Positions 24,774-32,979 of a stretch of DNA of 64,000 bases are shown here, in pieces. How positions within the stretch are numbered: position 1 is the stretch's first letter; every line of letters starts with the position of its first letter. The DNA comes from Solirubrobacteraceae bacterium (lineage in GTDB: Bacteria > Actinomycetota > Thermoleophilia > Solirubrobacterales > Solirubrobacteraceae), in contig JAUYGN010000011.1 of assembly GCA_030690545.1 (NCBI GenBank), forward strand, positions 1 to 64,000, in the 5' to 3' direction. The translations under genes were made by a program, and so were the position numbers. The notes beneath the pieces are model-generated. The model was not told where the DNA came from and did no database searches. It saw only the letters and a list, made by a program, of their open reading frames with translations.

Positions 24774-25673
24774 GTGACGACCACCGTCGAGCGTCCCGAC
24801 GCCCGCGTGCCGGTCGCCGACCGCGCCTTCGGCGTCACCTTCTCGGGCCTCGGGCGCGCGTTCGCCTCGCGCCACGAGGCGAGCCGCCCGGTGCTGCGCG
24901 ACATCACGATCGACGTCGAGCCCGGCGAGATCCTCGCGATCCTCGGGGCGAGCGGCTGCGGCAAGTCGACGCTGCTGCGCATCGCCGGCGGCCTCGACCG
25001 CCCGACCTCGGGGAGCGTCGCGATCGCCGGAACCGCCGTCGAGGCCTACGACACACGCTGCGCCGTCGGCTTCCAGGCGCCCCGGCTGCTGCCGTGGCGG
25101 ACGGTGCAGGGCAACGTCACGCTCGGGCTGCCGCCCGGCACGCCGAAGGCCGACGGCAAGGCCTCGGTGACGCGCCTGCTCGAGCTCGTGGGGCTCGCCG
25201 ACTTCGCCGACCACCGGCCGCGCGAGATCTCGGGCGGCATGGCGCAGCGCACCTCGCTGGCCCGCGCGCTCGCGCGCAACCCGGGCGTCCTGCTGCTCGA
25301 CGAGCCGTTCGGCGCGCTCGACGCGCTCACCCGGCTGCGGATGCAGGACCTCCTGCTCGACGTCCACGCGGCGGCGCCGACGACGGTCCTGCTCGTCACA
25401 CACGACGTCGACGAGGCGCTGCAGCTCGCCGACCGGATCATCCTGCTCGGCCTCGACGGCGACGTGCCGGGCGCCGACATCCGCCAGACCGTCGTCGTGC
25501 CGGGCACCCGCCCGCGGGATCGCGGCTCGGCCCGGCTCGCCGAGCTGCGCGCCCGCCTGCTCGACGGCCTCGGCATCGACCGCCACAGCGCCGACGGCCG
25601 CTCCGAGCCCGACCTCGCCGGCCCCGACCTTTCCGACCCGACCCCGAACACCACCAGCAAAGGAACACCATGA
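24774..25673 (+). CDS. ssuB: Sulfonate/nitrate/taurine-type ABC transporter ATP-binding protein
   Basis: A 299-residue ABC ATPase with Walker A GASGCGKST, signature ISGGMAQR and Walker B VLLLDEPFGALDALT, the form typical of SsuB/TauB/NrtD. The start is GTG at 24774; a nearby ATG (24766) is out of frame and closes at once. About 50 polar residues (RSEPDLAGPDLSDPTP) extend the C-terminus. Its stop overlaps the ATG of the binding-protein gene (ATGA at 25670-25673). Confidence 0.9.
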   Translation: MTTTVERPDARVPVADRAFGVTFSGLGRAFASRHEASRPVLRDITIDVEPGEILAILGASGCGKSTLLRIAGGLDRPTSGSVAIAGTAVEAYDTRCAVGFQAPRLLPWRTVQGNVTLGLPPGTPKADGKASVTRLLELVGLADFADHRPREISGGMAQRTSLARALARNPGVLLLDEPFGALDALTRLRMQDLLLDVHAAAPTTVLLVTHDVDEALQLADRIILLGLDGDVPGADIRQTVVVPGTRPRDRGSARLAELRARLLDGLGIDRHSADGRSEPDLAGPDLSDPTPNTTSKGTP

Positions 25674-26701
25674 AGAAGCCTCCCTCGTTCATCCTCGCCC
25701 TCGTCTCGGCCCTCGTGGCCGCCCTGGTGCTCGGCGCGTGCGGCTCGGATGACGGCCCCGACGCGGCCCCGGCCGCAGCGGCCGGCGGGAGCGACCGACC
25801 CGTCAGCGGCCAGACCCTCAACATCGACTACGCCACCTACAACCCGCTCAGCCTGATCATCAAGGAGAAGGGCTGGCTCGAGGCCGAGGGCGTGGAGGTC
25901 AACTGGGTCCAGTCGGCCGGCTCCAACAAGGCCAACGAGGCGCTGCGCGCGAAGGCCGTCGACGTCGGCTCGACCGCCGGCTCGGCCGCGCTGCTCGCGC
26001 GCGCCAACGGCTCGCCGATCCAGGCGATCGCCATCTACTCGCAGCCCGAGTGGGCGACGCTGGTGGTCCCGAAGAACTCGGACATCACCGAGGTCGCCGA
26101 CCTGAAGGGCAAGAACGTCGCCGCGACGAAGGGCACCGATCCGTACTTCTTCCTGCTCCAGGCGCTCGAGACGGCCGGGCTGTCGGCGGACGACATCACC
26201 GTGCAGAACCTCCAGCACGCCGACGGCTGGGCCGCGCTGCAGAACGGCTCCGTCGACGCGTGGGCCGGCCTGGACCCGATCACGGCGGGCGCCGAGGAGG
26301 AGGGCGCGAAGCTCTTCTTCCGCAACGTCGACTTCAACAGCTACGGCTTCCTCAACGCGACCGAGGACTTCATCTCCTCCAAGCCCGAGCTGGCGCAGCT
26401 CGTCGTCGACGTCTACGAGCGGGCGCGCGCGTGGGCGGCCGAGAACACCGACGAGACGGCGAAGATCCTCGCCGACGTCGCCGGCCTGAAGCTGCCGGTC
26501 GCCGAGAAGGTCATCGCCGAGCGCTCCAACCTCGACGTCAGCGGGATCCCCGGGCCGACCCAGGTCGGAGTGCTCGAGAAGATCGGACCGATCTTCGTGG
26601 ACCTCGGCGACGTCGCCTCGCAGGACCAGGTCGACGAGGCCCTGTCGACGCTGATCAACGACGGCTTCGCCAAGCAGGCCGATCCGGACCGCTTCGAGTA
26701 G
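25670..26701 (+). CDS. ssuA: Sulfonate-type ABC transporter substrate-binding lipoprotein
   Basis: A 343-residue extracytoplasmic binding protein starting at the ATG that overlaps the ssuB stop, behind AAAGGAA. The signal peptide ends in the lipobox LGAC. The mature part resembles SsuA/NrtA proteins: YNPLSLIIKEKGWLEAEGVEVNWVQSAGSNKANEALRAKAVDVGSTAGSAALLARANG, then VAATKGTDPYFFLLQALETAGL. The neighbours SfnB and SsuD suggest sulfonate or sulfone sulfur as ligand; taurine or nitrate-type ligands are not excluded. Confidence 0.88.
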   Translation: MKKPPSFILALVSALVAALVLGACGSDDGPDAAPAAAAGGSDRPVSGQTLNIDYATYNPLSLIIKEKGWLEAEGVEVNWVQSAGSNKANEALRAKAVDVGSTAGSAALLARANGSPIQAIAIYSQPEWATLVVPKNSDITEVADLKGKNVAATKGTDPYFFLLQALETAGLSADDITVQNLQHADGWAALQNGSVDAWAGLDPITAGAEEEGAKLFFRNVDFNSYGFLNATEDFISSKPELAQLVVDVYERARAWAAENTDETAKILADVAGLKLPVAEKVIAERSNLDVSGIPGPTQVGVLEKIGPIFVDLGDVASQDQVDEALSTLINDGFAKQADPDRFE

Positions 26702-26783
26702 GCGCCTCGCGTCGCTGCCCGCCATCCGGCCGCCAATCGCGGCGGTCCGGGCGGTGGGGGCGCCGCCGGCCAGGAGACCGAGC

Positions 26784-27722
26784 ATGACCCGACACGACAC
26801 GATCGACCCGGCGACCGTCGCCCCCTCGGACCGCGGGGACGTCGCGGCGCCCGCCGGGAACGGCAGGAGCAGGGCACCCGCCGTGCGCCTCCCTGCCCTC
26901 CGGGCCCTCGCGGCGGCCGACGCGCCCGTGCCGCCGCCGGCGGGCCCGGGCTCCGGGTCGCGCATCGCCGACCAGACCTGGCTGCGCGTCCTCGGCGGAG
27001 CGGTGGTCCCGCTCGGGCTGCTGGTCGCGTGGCAGATCATCTCCACGAGCGGGATGGTCCCGACCTCGCGGCTGCCGTCGCCGGAGATGGTCTGGAACGC
27101 GGCGGTCGACCTCGCCGGTCGCGGGCTGCTCAGCGAGTACGTCGCGATCTCGACGCAGCGCGTGCTCACCGGCTTCGCCTTCGGGGCCGGGATCGGGCTG
27201 GCGCTCGGGGCGATCGTCGGGCTCTCGCGGCTCGGCGACATCCTGCTCGCGCCGACGCTGGGGGCGATCCGCGCCGTCCCCTCGCTGGCCTGGGTGCCGC
27301 TGCTGATCCTCTGGTTCAAGATCGGCGAGGAGTCGAAGATCATCCTGATCTCGATCGGCGCGTTCTTCCCGGTCTACACCGTCGTCTCCGGCGCGCTGCG
27401 CCATGTCGACCGCGAGCTGATCGAGGCCAGCCGAGCGTTCGGCCTGCACGGCATGTCGCTCTTCACCACCGTGCAGCTGCCGGCGGTCATCCCATCGGTG
27501 ATCTCGGGCCTGCGCCTGGCGCTGGCGCAGGCATGGCTGTTCCTCGTCGCCGCCGAGCTGATCGCCGCGTCCGCGGGGCTCGGGTTCCTGCTGTCGGACT
27601 CCGGCAACAACGGACGGATCGACCGCGTCTTCCTGGCGATCATCCTGCTCGCCCTGCTGGGCAAGCTGACCGACTCGATCCTCGGCCTCTTCGAGCGATG
27701 GGCGATCCGCCGCTGGGCCTGA
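26784..27722 (+). CDS. ssuC: Sulfonate-type ABC transporter permease
   Basis: A 312-residue membrane permease of the SsuC/TauC/NrtB family. About 70 Ala/Pro-rich cytoplasmic residues precede the first helix. The EAA loop is visible as ELIEASRAFGLHGMSLFTTVQLPAVIPSVISGLRLA, and FGAGIGLALGAIVGLSRLGDILLAPTLGAIRAVPSLAWVPLLILWFKIGE is the family core. It ends the sfnB-ssuB-ssuA-ssuC run (82-bp gap after ssuA) and converges on plsC. Confidence 0.9.
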   Translation: MTRHDTIDPATVAPSDRGDVAAPAGNGRSRAPAVRLPALRALAAADAPVPPPAGPGSGSRIADQTWLRVLGGAVVPLGLLVAWQIISTSGMVPTSRLPSPEMVWNAAVDLAGRGLLSEYVAISTQRVLTGFAFGAGIGLALGAIVGLSRLGDILLAPTLGAIRAVPSLAWVPLLILWFKIGEESKIILISIGAFFPVYTVVSGALRHVDRELIEASRAFGLHGMSLFTTVQLPAVIPSVISGLRLALAQAWLFLVAAELIAASAGLGFLLSDSGNNGRIDRVFLAIILLALLGKLTDSILGLFERWAIRRWA

Positions 27723-27737
27723 CCGACGATCGGACCC

Positions 27738-28394
27738 TCACTCGGGCGGGGACGAGATCTGCTTGCGGCGCTTGCGTCCGGCCGTGCTGACGGGCGCAAG
27801 CTCGCGGATCTCCGCGAGGACCCGCGTGGCGAAGTCCGTCGGCGACTCGCCCTCGCGCAGTCCCTCCGCCGCCGGCAGGAAGCGGACGCGCAGGCGCGGG
27901 CGCCTGGGAAAGCGCGCGATGTCGGTCGTCCCGCTGATCACGACCGGAACGACCGTGCTCTCCGGCACCGCGGCCAGGAGCCGCCCGACGCCGCTGCGCG
28001 GGCGCAGCGTGCGGCCGAGGCTACGGGTTCCCTCGGGGAAGATCCCGACGCAGCTGCCGCCGCGCAGCTCGGTGATCGCGCGGTCCAGCGCGTCCGCGTC
28101 GCGGCTGCCGCGCACGATCGGGATCTGCCCCATCCCGTCGAGCACCTTGCTGAGGCCCTTGACCTTCCACAGCGTGGACTTCGACAGCGCACGGATCTGA
28201 CGGCGCTCGATCGCGGCGATGCCGACGACGATCGGGTCCCAGTAGGAGTCGTGGTTGCCGGGCAGCAGCAGCGGTCCCACGGCCGGCAGGTGCTCCAGTC
28301 CCTCGACCTCCAGGCGGCCCCAGGAGCGAACGATCGGCACGCAGATGCCGAGCGCGACGCGGTACGTGCGGGTCATCGGCTCGCGCTCGCTCAT
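27738..28394 (-). CDS. plsC: 1-acyl-sn-glycerol-3-phosphate acyltransferase-family protein
   Basis: A 218-residue PlsC-fold acyltransferase. Motif I is NHDSYWDP (the HX4D catalytic pair), motif II about GQIPIVRGSRDADALDRA, motif III FPEGTRS and motif IV VVPVVISGT. Such enzymes acylate lysophosphatidic acid in phospholipid synthesis or related lipids. The ATG at 28394 has TATGAT 8 nt upstream (28403-28408), suggesting a leaderless transcript. The C-terminus ends in a basic stretch (AGRKRRKQ). Confidence 0.9.
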   Translation of the reverse strand: MSEREPMTRTYRVALGICVPIVRSWGRLEVEGLEHLPAVGPLLLPGNHDSYWDPIVVGIAAIERRQIRALSKSTLWKVKGLSKVLDGMGQIPIVRGSRDADALDRAITELRGGSCVGIFPEGTRSLGRTLRPRSGVGRLLAAVPESTVVPVVISGTTDIARFPRRPRLRVRFLPAAEGLREGESPTDFATRVLAEIRELAPVSTAGRKRRKQISSPPE

Positions 28395-28402
28395 CGGCCG
28401 CG

Positions 28403-28408
28403 ATCATA
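28403..28408 (-). promoter_or_regulatory. -10 hexamer TATGAT upstream of plsC
   Basis: TATGAT on the minus strand, a 5/6 match to the consensus, lies 8 nt before the plsC ATG. Confidence 0.45.
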
Positions 28409-28460
28409 GGCGCAGCCGGGCTCGACGGGACCGCCGATCGACCCTCTGACCGCCTGACGC

Positions 28461-29459
28461 TCAGCTCGCCGGCTGCGGCACGAGCTCGAACGCCCGCGCG
28501 ACCTGCTCGAGCGCCCGGGCGCGCTCGGTCGCGTCGGCGACCTGCGAGGTCAGCATCAGCTCGTCGGCGCCGGTGCGCTCGATCAGGTCCAGCAGCGCCG
28601 CGTGGACCGTCGCCGGACCGCCGACGATCGCGCGGCCGACCGCGTCCTGCACGACCGCGAGCTCGACCTCGGGCAGGTCGCGCACGGTCGCCTCGGCATC
28701 CTGCACGCTCGGGATCGGCGCCGGCCGGCCCTGGCGCAGGCGCAGCATCGACACGCCGCCCGGCAGCGCACGGCGCAGCGCGTCCTCGTCGTCTTCGCCG
28801 ACGACGATCCCCGCCGCGACGATCGTGCGCGGCGCCGCGAGCAGCTCGGACGGCTCGAAGAGCGCGCGGTACAGCTCCAGCGCCGGCTCGGTGAAATGCG
28901 GATGGAAGTGGTGGGCGAAGACGAACGGCAGGCCGAGCGCGCCCGCGATCCGCGCGCCGCCGTCGGTCGATCCGAGCATCCACAGCTCGGGCGCCGTGTG
29001 CGCTCCCGCGACCGCGCGCATGCCGCCGTAGCCGCTGCCGAGGTGGCCGCGCAGCTGCATGAACTGCTCCTCGAAGCGCTCTGGCGAGGTGCTGCGCAGC
29101 GCCAGCGCGGTGCGCTGATCGGTGCCGGGCGCGCGGCCGAGGCCGAGGTCGATCCGATGCGGATGCAGCGCCTCGAGCATGGCGAAGCGCTCGGCGACCG
29201 CCAGCGGCGCGTGGTTGGGCAGCATCACCCCGCCGGAGCCGACGCGGATCCGCTCGGTGTTCGCGGCGACATGGGCGATCAGCACCTCGGGAGCGGTCGA
29301 GGCGACCGAGGGGATGTTGTGATGCTCGGCGACCCAGAAGCGCCGGAAGCCGAGCTCGTCGGCGCGGCGAGCGAGCGCGGTCGTGCCGGCGAGCGCGTCG
29401 GCGGCGCGCTGGCCGGCGCCGATCGGGGCGAGGTCGAGGACTGAGAGCGCGACGCTCAC
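28461..29459 (-). CDS. LLM-class (luciferase-like) flavin-dependent oxidoreductase
   Basis: A 332-residue TIM-barrel FMN-dependent enzyme. Family blocks are LSVLDLAPIGAGQ at the N-terminus, ELGFRRFWVAEHHNIPSVASTAPEVLIAH, RIRVGSGGVMLPNHAPLAVAERFAMLEALHPHRIDLGLGRAPGTD and PELWMLGSTDGGARIAG. I chose the GTG at 29459 because the protein then starts at the usual VALSVLDLAP and TACCCT (29467-29472) lies 7 nt upstream. The substrate is unknown. Its position between ssu genes suggests, but does not prove, a part in organosulfur metabolism. Confidence 0.87.
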   Translation of the reverse strand: MSVALSVLDLAPIGAGQRAADALAGTTALARRADELGFRRFWVAEHHNIPSVASTAPEVLIAHVAANTERIRVGSGGVMLPNHAPLAVAERFAMLEALHPHRIDLGLGRAPGTDQRTALALRSTSPERFEEQFMQLRGHLGSGYGGMRAVAGAHTAPELWMLGSTDGGARIAGALGLPFVFAHHFHPHFTEPALELYRALFEPSELLAAPRTIVAAGIVVGEDDEDALRRALPGGVSMLRLRQGRPAPIPSVQDAEATVRDLPEVELAVVQDAVGRAIVGGPATVHAALLDLIERTGADELMLTSQVADATERARALEQVARAFELVPQPAS

Positions 29460-29466
29460 CGGTACC

Positions 29467-29472
29467 AGGGTA
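29467..29472 (-). promoter_or_regulatory. -10 hexamer TACCCT
   Basis: TACCCT on the minus strand lies 7 nt before the GTG of the luciferase-like gene; it supports that start. Confidence 0.38.
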
Positions 29473-29549
29473 GGCCCTGCGACGGTTCGTCCGGACGCGC
29501 ACGGCGCGGTGACCGCCGGATGCCGCGCGCGCTCAGGCATGCTGGCGGC

Positions 29550-30524
29550 ATGCGCGCCGTCGCCGCTCGCCTCGAGCACCACCAGGTCGCCGTCTACCTC
29601 GTTGCGCTGCTCGTCGGCGCGCTGGTCGGAGCAGTGGTGCCCGGCGCCGGCGGTGGCTTGGAGGCGCTGATCTATCCGGTGCTCGGCGCGCTGCTGTACG
29701 CGACGTTCCTGCAGGTGCCGTTCACCGCGATGCGCGCAGCGTTCGCCGACCGTCGCTTCCTGCTCGCCGCGATCGGGCTGAACTTCCTCGTCGTTCCCCC
29801 GATCGCGTTCGCGCTCAGCCGCTTCGCGCCGGCCGACCAGGCGGTGCGGCTGGGCGTCCTGCTGGTGCTGCTGACGCCGTGCATCGACTACGTGATCGTC
29901 TTCACGCGCCTGGCCGGCGGCAGCGACCGGCGCCTGCTCGCGGCCGCGCCGCTGCTGATGCTGGCCCAGCTCGCGTTGCTGCCCGTCTACCTCTGGTTGT
30001 TCGTCGGGTCCGAGCTGGCGGACATCATCGATCCCGGACCCTTCGTGGAGGCCTTCGGCCTGCTGATCGTGCTGCCGCTCGCGCTCGCCTGGGCCACCCA
30101 GGCATGGGCCTCGCGCTCGGCGGCCGGCGCGCGCCTGAAGGCGACCGTCGATCTGACGCCCGTCGCCCTGATGGCCTTGACGTTGCTCGTCGTCGTCGCG
30201 TCGCAGGTTCCGCGCGTCCAGGACGACTTCCGGGACATCGCCGGCGTCGTGCCGATCTATGTCGCGTTCCTCGTGATCATGGCCTTCGTCGGGCGCCTGC
30301 TCGCGCGGGCGGCGCGTCTCGACGTGCCGGCCGGCAGGGCGCTCGTCTTCACCGGCGCGACACGCAACTCGCTCGTCGTGCTGCCCCTTGCGCTGGCGCT
30401 CGGCGACGCCTATGCGCTGACCGCGGCCGTCGTCGTTGCCCAGACCCTGGTCGAGATCGTCGGCATGGTCGTCTACATCCGTCTCGTACCGCGGCTGCTG
30501 CCGGCCGAGCCGGTGCCGGCGTAG
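29550..30524 (+). CDS. BASS-superfamily transporter (bile acid:Na+ symporter/Acr3-like)
   Basis: A 324-residue membrane protein with about ten hydrophobic helices. The blocks LLVLLTPCIDYVIVFTRLAGG and FTGATRNSLVVLPLALALG resemble the two crossing helices of the BASS fold, and the TPCIDYVIVFT stretch is close to Acr3-type arsenite permeases, where a helix-4 cysteine matters for transport. It could export arsenite or carry an organic anion; it is far from the ars operon at 61-64 kb. An ATG at 29520 would add ten residues. Confidence 0.75.
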   Translation: MRAVAARLEHHQVAVYLVALLVGALVGAVVPGAGGGLEALIYPVLGALLYATFLQVPFTAMRAAFADRRFLLAAIGLNFLVVPPIAFALSRFAPADQAVRLGVLLVLLTPCIDYVIVFTRLAGGSDRRLLAAAPLLMLAQLALLPVYLWLFVGSELADIIDPGPFVEAFGLLIVLPLALAWATQAWASRSAAGARLKATVDLTPVALMALTLLVVVASQVPRVQDDFRDIAGVVPIYVAFLVIMAFVGRLLARAARLDVPAGRALVFTGATRNSLVVLPLALALGDAYALTAAVVVAQTLVEIVGMVVYIRLVPRLLPAEPVPA

Positions 30525-30525
30525 C

Positions 30526-31464
30526 TCAGCCGCCGGCGACCTCCGGCCAGCGAAGGCCGGCGTCCTCGCGGTACTGCCGGGCGCGTGCGACGAAGATCTC
30601 GTGCAGGTCGCGCGCGGCGCGCGGGGTCGAGCCCGAGCGGCGGCGCTGGACCACGAGCAGGACGTCCGTGTCGTCGTGCTCGAGCGGGCGCACCGTGATC
30701 ACACCGCAGCGCTCCAGCGGGTCGCCGATCACGCTGAAGTCGGGCAGCACGGTCACGCCGAGGCCCTCGGCGACCATCAGCTTGCCCATCTCGGCGCCGT
30801 CGGCCGAGTACGAGAAGGCCGGCATCCGACCGTCGAGCAGCCGGTGCACAAGGCGGTGCATGAGGTAGCCCGAGCGCATCGCGATCAGCGACTCGTCGAG
30901 CAGGCTGCTCAGCGGGATCGTCGCCCGCTGGGCCAGCGGATGGTCCGCGCGCAGGCACGCGACCGCCTGCCCGCGCAGCAGCCGGGTGGTGTCCAGCTCG
31001 GGCGGCATGTCATCGCCGTCGAGGCAGGTCACGAGCCCGAGGTCGAAGCCCCCTTCCAGCAGCGCGCGGTGGATGTCGTCCTGCTGCGCGCCGATCACCT
31101 CGACCTGGGTCGACGGGTGCGTGTCGCGAAACTGGCGGACCGCGGGCGCCAGCAGCGGCACCGTCGCGGCGTTGACCGTCGCCAGCCGCACGACGCGGCT
31201 GGTGTGGTGCTGGTCGTCGGCGGCGCGGCGCAGGCGATCGACCGCGTCGATCACGGTGATGATGTGCGGCAGCAGCTCGCGACCCTCGTCGCTGATCCGC
31301 GCTCCCGTGCGCCCGCGGTCGAGCACGTCGACGCCGAGCTCGCGCTCGAGGTTGCGGACCGTCGCGCTCAGCGCGGGCTGCGAGATGTGCATCTCGTCGG
31401 CGGCGCGGCGAAACGATCCCAGCCGCGCGACGGCCGCGACGTACTCGAGTTGCTCAGTGCGCAC
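30526..31464 (-). CDS. LysR-type transcriptional regulator
   Basis: A 312-residue regulator with an N-terminal winged helix-turn-helix (FRRAADEMHISQPALSATVRNLERELGVDVLDRG, residues ~19-52) and a periplasmic-binding-like effector domain. The start is GTG at 31464. It is divergent from ssuD across a 266-bp gap, the classical LysR arrangement, and may regulate ssuD and perhaps sfnB, whose upstream regions share GTCGATCRAC. By function it could be compared with the Cbl/CysB regulators of sulfur starvation, though closeness was not tested. Confidence 0.9.
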   Translation of the reverse strand: MRTEQLEYVAAVARLGSFRRAADEMHISQPALSATVRNLERELGVDVLDRGRTGARISDEGRELLPHIITVIDAVDRLRRAADDQHHTSRVVRLATVNAATVPLLAPAVRQFRDTHPSTQVEVIGAQQDDIHRALLEGGFDLGLVTCLDGDDMPPELDTTRLLRGQAVACLRADHPLAQRATIPLSSLLDESLIAMRSGYLMHRLVHRLLDGRMPAFSYSADGAEMGKLMVAEGLGVTVLPDFSVIGDPLERCGVITVRPLEHDDTDVLLVVQRRRSGSTPRAARDLHEIFVARARQYREDAGLRWPEVAGG

Positions 31465-31505
31465 GGTGCGGTGTGAGGGCAGGCCCGGAAGCTAGAAATA
31501 CGTCA

Positions 31506-31538
31506 AAGTCGATCAACTTGGTAGGGAAAGCCTATCAG
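31506..31538 (+). promoter_or_regulatory. Putative LysR operator region upstream of ssuD
   Basis: AAGTCGATCAACTT (31506-31519) contains an inverted repeat AAGT-N6-ACTT and shares GTCGATCRAC with the sfnB operator. Adjacent is an imperfect palindrome TGGTAGG-GAAAG-CCTATCA (31519-31537, 6 of 7 paired), whose TATCAG could be a weak -10. No good -35 is present, as expected for an activated promoter. Confidence 0.45.
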
Positions 31539-31570
31539 GCCCTCGCGGATGTCTATTTGACGCCCTCGCG

Positions 31571-31696
31571 ATGCCCGGTGATCCTTGCCTCAGGGTGCAG
31601 TTGACCAGACGCGCCCCTCGCACGTGCAGCACGCTCGCGTCCAGGGCCTCCTCGCCTTGGGCGCGAGCGCGTCGCACCGCCTGCCGGACACCATGA
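31571..31696 (+). CDS. Possible leader peptide upstream of ssuD
   Basis: ATG at 31571 opens 41 codons in the long ssuD leader. The frame holds Cys codons at positions 6, 19 and 38 and a segment VQLTRRAPRT. Actinobacterial sulfur genes are often preceded by short peptides of the type LTRRxHVDLxRV; here the first half is in this frame and a related-looking SHVQHARV is in another, so a frameshifted or chance match is possible. Its TGA overlaps the ATG of a second short frame (31693-31740) whose stop lies just past the ssuD start. Confidence 0.28.
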   Translation: MPGDPCLRVQLTRRAPRTCSTLASRASSPWARARRTACRTP

Positions 31697-31740
31697 CCTC
31701 GACCTCGACCAAGCTAGCGGAGGCTCACAGATGGCCGTGA
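31693..31740 (+). CDS. Possible 15-codon upstream frame overlapping the ssuD start
   Basis: ATG at 31693 overlaps the stop of the preceding leader frame, and its own TGA (31738-31740) lies inside the first codons of ssuD. It has no ribosome binding site. It might couple leader translation to ssuD; coding is unproven. Confidence 0.2.
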   Translation: MTSTSTKLAEAHRWP

Positions 31741-32900
31741 CGCTGCACTGGTTTCTGCCCACCAACGGCGACTCGCGCTCGGACCTCAGCCTCGGCAACG
31801 CGGTCGGCTCGCATGGCGATCGCGTGACCGAGGCGGGCCTCGAACGCGCGCCCGACATCGCCTACATCGGCCAGATCGCGCGTGCCGCCGAGCAACTCGG
31901 CTTCGTCGGCGCGCTGACGCCGACGAGCTCGTGGTGCGAGGACGCCTGGATCATCACGGCCGGGCTGACGCAGCTCACGGAGCGCTTCAAGTTCCTCGTC
32001 GCGTTCCGCCCCGGGCTGCAGTCGCCGACGCTCGTCGCGCAGATGGCGGCCACCTACCAGCGCATCTCCGGCGACCGCCTGCTGCTGAACGTCGTGACCG
32101 GCGGCGACGACGTCGAGCAGCGGCGCTTCGGCGACCACGCCGGCAAGGAGGAGCGCTACGCGCGCGCCGCAGAGCACCTGCACGTGCTGCGCGAGCTGTG
32201 GAGCGGCGAGCCCGTCGACTTCGCCGGCGAGTACGTCGACGTGCGCGGGGCGCAGATCGTGCCGACCTCCAACCGGCCGCAGATCTACTTCGGCGGCTCG
32301 TCGGCGCCCGCGCTCGACGTCGCCGCGCGCTACGCGGACGTCTACCTGACCTGGGGCGAGCCTCCCGACGCCGTCGCCGCCAAGCTCGACAGCGTGCGCG
32401 AGCGCGCCGCCGCGGTCGGCCGCGAGCTGCGCTTCGGCATCCGCCTGCACGTGATCGCGCGCGACAGCGCGCAGGAGGCGTGGGCCGAGGCCCAGCGCCT
32501 GCTCGACGGCTTCGATCCGGCCGCGATCGAGCGCGCCCAGGCGGTCCAGCGCGCCTCGCAGTCCGAGGGCCAGCGGCGGATGGTCGCGCTGCACGACGGC
32601 CGCACCGACGAGCTCGAGGTGTCGCCGAACCTGTGGGCCGGCGTCGGGCTCGTGCGCGGCGGCGCCGGCACGGCGCTCGTCGGCAGCCACGAGGAGGTCG
32701 CCGACCGCATCGCCGAGTACCACGAGCTCGGCATCGACGAGTTCATCCTGTCCGGCTACCCCCATCTCGAGGAGGCCTACAGGGTCGGCGAGGGCGTGCT
32801 GCCGGCACTCGCACGACGCGGACTGCTGGCGCCGACGGCGGCCGTCGACGCGACCGCGGGGCTGTCGACCGGCGGTCCGGCGTTGTCGTTCGCCGGATGA
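31731..32900 (+). CDS. ssuD: Alkanesulfonate monooxygenase (FMNH2-dependent)
   Basis: A 389-residue luciferase-superfamily enzyme that releases sulfite from alkanesulfonates using reduced FMN and oxygen. Close family blocks are LHWFLPTNGDSR at the N-terminus, LTPTSSWCEDAWIITAGLTQLTERFKFLVAFRPGLQSPTLVAQMAATYQRISGDRLLLNVVTGGD, and RPQIYFGGSSAPALDVAARYADVYLTWGEPP. The start ATG is preceded by AGCGGAGG. Two flavin reductase genes follow directly and would supply FMNH2. The C-terminus TAGLSTGGPALSFAG is polar and probably disordered. Confidence 0.95.
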   Translation: MAVTLHWFLPTNGDSRSDLSLGNAVGSHGDRVTEAGLERAPDIAYIGQIARAAEQLGFVGALTPTSSWCEDAWIITAGLTQLTERFKFLVAFRPGLQSPTLVAQMAATYQRISGDRLLLNVVTGGDDVEQRRFGDHAGKEERYARAAEHLHVLRELWSGEPVDFAGEYVDVRGAQIVPTSNRPQIYFGGSSAPALDVAARYADVYLTWGEPPDAVAAKLDSVRERAAAVGRELRFGIRLHVIARDSAQEAWAEAQRLLDGFDPAAIERAQAVQRASQSEGQRRMVALHDGRTDELEVSPNLWAGVGLVRGGAGTALVGSHEEVADRIAEYHELGIDEFILSGYPHLEEAYRVGEGVLPALARRGLLAPTAAVDATAGLSTGGPALSFAG

Positions 32901-32974
32901 GCAGCCTCGCGGCGACCGTGGTCGGCGACCTGCTGCTCGTCGGCATCCGGCTTCCCGACCGCGGCCAGCTCTGA
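32897..32974 (+). CDS. Possible 25-residue micro-protein between ssuD and flavin reductase
   Basis: Its ATG overlaps the ssuD stop (ATGA at 32897-32900) and its TGA lies 5 bp before the next gene, so it fills the gap exactly. It has a hydrophobic middle (AATVVGDLLLVGIRL). It may only couple translation between the two genes or be a remnant; no family was recognised. Confidence 0.25.
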   Translation: MSSLAATVVGDLLLVGIRLPDRGQL

Positions 32975-32979
32975 CGACG

